From NCBI GenBank assembly GCA_003184365.1, contig NKYR01000179.1:125-58998 (forward strand): 58,874 nucleotides of DNA, written 5' to 3'. Position 1 is the first letter of the stretch. The number at the start of each line of letters is the position of its first letter. Origin of the DNA: Evernia prunastri. Taxonomy: Eukaryota; Ascomycota; Lecanoromycetes; Lecanorales; Parmeliaceae. Positions 54,033 through 58,874 of this stretch are shown here, in pieces. The notes below the pieces were generated by a model. It was not told the DNA's origin. It made no database searches and was given only the letters and a program-made list of their open reading frames with translations. The position numbers were made by a program, and so were the translations under genes.

Positions 54033-56110
54033 AGAATCAGAGAAGGAAACGGTCAACGAAACACAAGGACCAAGAAACTGGAGAAGAGAATCATGATGTG
54101 GACATGCGCCGGATGGCCAAGGCGGTGTGGTTGGAAGCATTTCCATGGACGGCACCCAGCCAGTGCGACCGCGGCCTACGGATCAGAACAGCCACACAAA
54201 GAGCACCCCGACAACTTTCAGGTCGCTATGAGAGGGGGAATCTACCTAATCCTCCCGGCTCACAGCTGGCTCGGTATCCTTCGGTTTTCCCGTCCACTGC
54301 GTTAAATAAGGGCTACACACAGCTGGTAAAGCCTTTCCACTACCCCCCACAATGCCAATTCGACCTTGATAGATAAGGCCGTATGTCTTGGCACCCAGCC
54401 AATATCAAAGGATGATCTACGGAGGCTAAGATCACTGCCAGACCGTTCATCAAACGTCGCCGTACAGAATCTCAGCACTACCGTCGAAAATCAGCAACGA
54501 AGGCCGGAGTCGTTGGAAAACGGAGCTTTGGATACCCTAGTCATAGACACGCGCTAGGCCGGACTAGCGATATTTGTATACGTAGCGATTCAGGTAGATA
54601 CACTTAGACTGCAATTGTTTCAAAACTGTCACCCGTGCCTCTCGAAACATCGACAGCCTGCTCCACTCGGAGACGTGATTTGCTATACCGGACAATAGCC
54701 CATCCCCCAACTTCCAAGACCTGTATCCCTGCGCAACTGCTCCCTGTAAAATGATAAGGGAGACCTGCCCCGTGAGCTCTAGGTTGACACAATCCAATCC
54801 AGCCCCCCCATATACACGCAACTACAGAACCCTATGCCCGTAGCGCTATCATACCTCCGTCACGGGTTGATTCGATCCCATAAGCCAACCAAGCACCTCT
54901 ACAAATCTCTCACCCTGCCCGCAAAAAGATGAACGAACTACCCTCAGCAGGATGGCCTGTCCATAGCAACAAGCTTCGCGATCACCCTTGACACATTTGA
55001 AAGAACACTTACCATGCTTTGTGCCTTGTACGCCCCCCATGCGAACCCTCTCGGCGTCTACGACAAAAGGGCAGCGCGCACACCGACCTTGACAGCGAAA
55101 GACAAAGACTCACCTCTACTCTACACAGCCCACTGCAGGCGCCAGTCCGCCCACTCAGAGACAACCAAACGGCGCCAGGTCAGCAACTGCCACATATCAA
55201 CGCGTCCAGAAAAGACATCCCCCCTCCCCAACCGCGCTGGGACATCGGGCCCTCACCGTCCACTTCCTTCCTCCGCAACCATTGCCCCGAAAGCAAAAGA
55301 AGGCGGGCTTCTTCAAGCAACGACGAAGCGCGCCACGACGCAGCGATGAGTCCTACATATAGCAAGGTCTATAAATCGCTGGAACCAGCAGGCCAAGTCC
55401 AAGAATTCCCTGGAAAAAGAGAGGCCGAGCGGAGAACGAGTGAAATTTGGAGATTGCGAAGGGGCAAGACGGTGGTGGAGTCTAGGGGATGGGAGAAGCA
55501 CACGTTGATTAGGATGAGGCGTTTTGTGGGAGATTGATTGGTGTCTGGTTGAACGGCTGGCGCGGGAAGGGTTGGATGAGTGTTGTGGGGAGCAGGAGCG
55601 GGATGGCGGTGCTGGAGGATGAGCGGACGGGTGTGAGAGAGGGTTTCCGGAATCCGCGAAGGCAAGGACGTCGGAGAAGCGAGTAGGCGTGACGGGTCTA
55701 TAGTAGAAGTAGCGATGTGAATGATGACAGAGGGGATTGGTTCGTCCTTGGGTTCCTTGGTAAAAAGTCTAATTGCCGAGGAACGAGGCAAGTGCTCTTC
55801 GGCCTCTACCGAAACTTCAGTCCTTCCCGGTCCAATGCGGCATTTCATCATCAGCTGAAGGCCAGATATAGGTATTAAGGGTCTAGAGTTAGCCTCCAGC
55901 GTGCTCCCCGTTTGCTCTGTTTCTATAGCTCTTCCCGAGTGCCAGCATTCTATCAATTTACGATCTTATCGGACTTGGGTGTTTGGCGCATCGTCAAACC
56001 TGGCTCCTGGTTCATCCTCGAAACCTCACCACCTACTTTCTCTCGTTGCACCTTCGTCCCAATCAAGTACACGTAAGGCCATGGCTATGAGAAAGCGCAA
56101 GCGGCGCCAT
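54033..56110. other. 2 kb without a supported gene
   Basis: Frames of 172 codons (55019-55537, +) and 195 codons (55369-55956, -) overlap on opposite strands, so at most one can be coding. Neither shows a domain, signal peptide or convincing intron. The plus-strand one has a Lys/Arg/Glu-rich end (KREAERRTSEIWRLRRGK) and is marginally the better candidate, but it is not called. Confidence 0.4.
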
Positions 56111-57893
56111 TTATATTAGCTTTTTCTCGACATGGGATGCGCGATCTCGTCTTGCCTCAATCCATTCGTTAACGATTCCCTTATAATCCTTCACTTCATA
56201 CCAACGGCCAAAGACTTCGCCCAGCAAACCCCATCCTTTCCGCCAGCTCCTCAGGCCCAAGTCCCTCAGTAACAAATCATAGTACGGCATAGCATCGTGG
56301 AAGAAGTCTGCGATCTTGCCCTGCATGCCCATCGGGCATCTCCATTTTCCAAATCGGCTCCACAACGCTGCCTCATACATGACATCCGCCTCTGTCGCCG
56401 GCTGTACGTTCAACGCATCGTATAGAAAGGCGTATGCCCATAGCGAGGTGAGCTCGCATTTTAGCGCCGTCTGAATACTAGTCATGGTGGAAAGGAAAGC
56501 GAGAGAACGGTCTGAGGAGCATACTTGCGAGGGAGGAGCGATGAAGCGCCATAGACGCCACGGCGTGAGACCGGGTTGGCGCTCCATCGAAGGCGGGCTT
56601 GTCGTTAATATGGGGAAGCGCTCGAAAAGCTCAACGTCTGCTTTAGCATCGAGAGGAGGGAAGACGTCATCTTGAGAAGGTTCGATTGGGACGCCCCAAC
56701 GTAGTCGCTTGCTCTCTGGCTCCAGCGGAAAGCTCGGGTCATACCTGTAGCCCGTGGCACAGATGATAGCGTTGGTCCTTGAATGTTTGCCCGTCCTGAA
56801 GAATAACGGTGTCTTGGCCGAGTCTTTCTATATTTTCTCTGATAATCTGAACTTGTCCAGTGCTGATTAAGTCATATAGATCGGTGTCATATGACAATAT
56901 ACCGGCCTGGGTGCCATACCACATCAAGCTCTGATCTGGTATCAATAATTTGGTCTTGTCATTCTTAAGAATGCCAGACTGATCAAGCGTACTTGCCGTC
57001 ATGCTTTCAAAATAAGCACGTACAAACCGGCGTCCGGGAGCTGTCCGGTGCAGGAGGTACCTAATCCATCCGAAGCCGTCACCATCACTCCATGGGCAAG
57101 CGCCAAACCATGATAACGAACGAGTCATTAGCAATCCTTCAAGCCAGAATTTCCACGGTCCCACTTGGGTATATGACTTAGCCATAGGCATTGCTCCCCG
57201 ACCCGTGCGACGGGTAAGCCATGTCACTCTTTTTCCAGCCATTGCATACATATATACCGCATCGTGTGCGGATTTACTGCCACCGATAACAGTAATATGG
57301 GCGATGGAGACGTCCGAGATGAAATATCTACCTGCTCCGCCTAACTGTGCCGAATGAAAGATCGGTATCGTACTTGCATCCATGCCTGAAAAAGAGGGTA
57401 GCCACGGTTGTGATATGTGTCCAGTTGCAACGATTAATTTGGAGCAGGTGATACGGCGCTCGACTTCCTCAATGGTACTGTCAACACTGATAAGTTCAAC
57501 GACCCACCCGGTGTTATCCACATCGCTGTATGTGGCACTGGCAACTTTCGTATTCAACCGCGTCCTTCGAAGCAGGTCGAAGTGCTTGGCGTACTTGTAT
57601 ACATAAGTATACACAGCTTCTCCGGAAAGGTATCCCCTTTCTCGCACGCCCAGATGCTCAAGGCCGGCCTCGAGTATTGGGAAGTCGGAAAACTCCAAGT
57701 AGCCTTGAAGGTTGTTGGTACGTAGACCTGGATAAAGCTGTTCCGCTGCCCACACACCACCAACGCTTGATTTGCTGTCGACGATGAGAAGCGAGAGAGA
57801 GGGGTCTATCGAAAGAAAAGTGTGGGCGGCACAGAGACCATGTACGCCGGCACCCACGATGATGACGTCGTAATGCTTGGGTGGGACTGCCAT
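56111..57893 (-). pseudogene. Flavin-containing monooxygenase, frame broken by one base
   Basis: From ATG 57893 the frame encodes an FMO-like enzyme: FAD-binding YDVIIVGAGVHGLCAAH, GGVWAAEQLYPGLRTN, GHISQPWLPSFSG, the second Rossmann ITVIGGSKSAHDAVYM, and so on. Near 56774, within the family's ATGY region, the frame shifts by one base. Downstream text (NAIICATGYRYDPSF...) continues open to a stop at 56111 and fits the expected C-terminal part. No intron can explain a one-base shift. The whole would be about 594 aa. It is either a real inactivating insertion in a GG pair or a sequence error. Such enzymes oxidise N- or S-containing or ketone substrates, often in secondary metabolism. Confidence 0.8.
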
Positions 57894-58874
57894 TCAGATT
57901 GTAGTATCGAGGCACGAAATCTCGTGCGACCATACAAGTATATAGTCAGCAAAACGTTCTGTTTTGATAGCTTTCGGAATAAGAAACTCGACTTACGGTT
58001 GTGGAATACAATGATGAGAAAGAAAGAAGAGGTTGCATCTGTGGTATTAATATTCGCATTGGACATTTTAGCGCCTTGTCTCACAGGTAAGCACGGAGAT
58101 TCGGAAATGACCAATCTCCTCCCAATCATGGCCCCAGCTTACATCCTGGACACCGGTTCACATCTACATAGCGGTAGGCTGGTGAGTTTATTGATACTCT
58201 CGCTCCAATACCGTTGTGATAGTCTTTTCGATTCACCAAGGCTACTTTCTATGAGCTCCCAGGCTCTAGACGCGGCGACTCGTCGCCCCTACTCTCGATA
58301 TCCGATATCTTATTTAAATCATGAGAGAGTTCAAAAGACCTGTTACCTACCCCGTGACCCCGATATGAAAAGCTGTGTGGTTGAGCCTTCATCATACGGC
58401 CTCTCGCCAAGAATAGCGGACGATTTAGACGAAGAACGAGTGCTACTGAGCAAATGACGCACGCTGTCGACAGCGAGATGTGTGAATGAGGGTGAGAATA
58501 AGTTGTGTAAGGTGGATAGGCAATCGACGATGAGATCAAGGGCGGGTCACCTGGGTGTCTGCCTACCAATAGAGTATCATGACACTTCGCTGCCGTACCG
58601 TCCACAGAAACGCTTCTATATTCAGCCAGTTGCGCTTTCCTCTGGCTCAGAATCATTCTCGGAGATTCGAGTGACTGTGTCCAGATTTTCCGCCAAGACA
58701 TAAACATAGTCCTGCAAGTTATCCGATCGAGATCTTTGTCAAAAGCCTTGCTTTTACAATGGAATCCCCAAGACCATGGCCGGCGACGAGATCCAGCTGT
58801 ACGTGCTGCCGGCTACGAACCTGGTGCTACTAAGGTAGTCATCAGAGCCAAGAGATCTCATGTTGTTTTGGGCT
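57894..58874. other. End of window, no gene seen
   Basis: Nearly 1 kb upstream of the monooxygenase. The 211-codon frame starting at 57822 overlaps the monooxygenase start on the other strand and shows no family; it and the 152-codon minus frame are treated as chance. Confidence 0.4.

Noticed and set aside
55019..55956. Two overlapping frames (172 codons +, 195 codons -)
   Set aside because: No domain, signal or intron evidence for either; they cannot both be real and neither is convincing.
1..58874. tRNA, rRNA or CRISPR arrays
   Set aside because: I looked for T-arm GTTCRANNC consensus with matching acceptor stems and for regularly spaced repeats and found none; a tRNAscan-type run would be needed to exclude intron-bearing tRNAs.

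Overview
The window is nuclear DNA of a filamentous ascomycete (Pezizomycotina). Genes are split by short introns (about 45-100 bp, GT...AG, many with CTRAC-like branch points). The gene set includes the fungal blue-light receptor white collar-1, an FMP25-type mitochondrial RCC1 protein, Sds23, DNA ligase I, a Tip20/RINT1 tethering protein, fungal STAND N-terminal-domain proteins and a fungal CorA-like membrane protein. The class cannot be fixed from sequence alone. I splice-joined exons by hand, requiring matching phases and a continuous frame.

Layout. 1-1.2 kb: end of a Ty3/gypsy chromovirus (LTR piece, single-N gap, integrase-end chromodomain, polypurine tract, 3' LTR). 1.76-3.06 kb (-): CorA-like transporter relative. 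4.39-6.97 kb (+): ten-exon MFS sugar-type transporter. 7.83-8.18 kb (+): small basic protein. 9.9-18.9 kb (+): FMP25-like, wc-1 and a Ras-like GTPase; this block is flanked by two copies of a decayed repeat in opposite orientation. 20.0-20.5 kb (-): truncated fucose-lectin-like membrane protein. 22.5-30.2 kb is a compact housekeeping block: sds23 (+) converges on DNA ligase I (-), which is divergent from TIP20/RINT1 (+).

31-58 kb is more accessory in character. It holds two proteins with a fungal STAND-type N-terminal domain but no NTPase (30.9-33.9 kb - and 40.0-41.8 kb +), a protein with a duplicated tryptophan-rich motif (35.0-36.4 kb -) and a secreted SGNH esterase (37.9-39.2 kb +). A Mutator-like element (42.19-43.00 kb) has perfect 61-bp TIRs and a 9-bp target duplication, and its interior is collapsed at another single N. 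An AT-rich tract lies between short inverted repeats. Then come an F-box/zinc protein, a small secreted protein, a RING protein, a second F-box protein, a GT32 mannosyltransferase-like protein and a flavin monooxygenase whose frame is broken by one base.

No tRNA, rRNA or CRISPR was recognised. The most interesting signals are the paired STAND-N proteins with matching 54-bp phase-2 introns, the ubiquitin-ligase-type trio at 44-51 kb, the inverted repeats around wc-1, the ligase insertion, and the two assembly-collapsed mobile elements.
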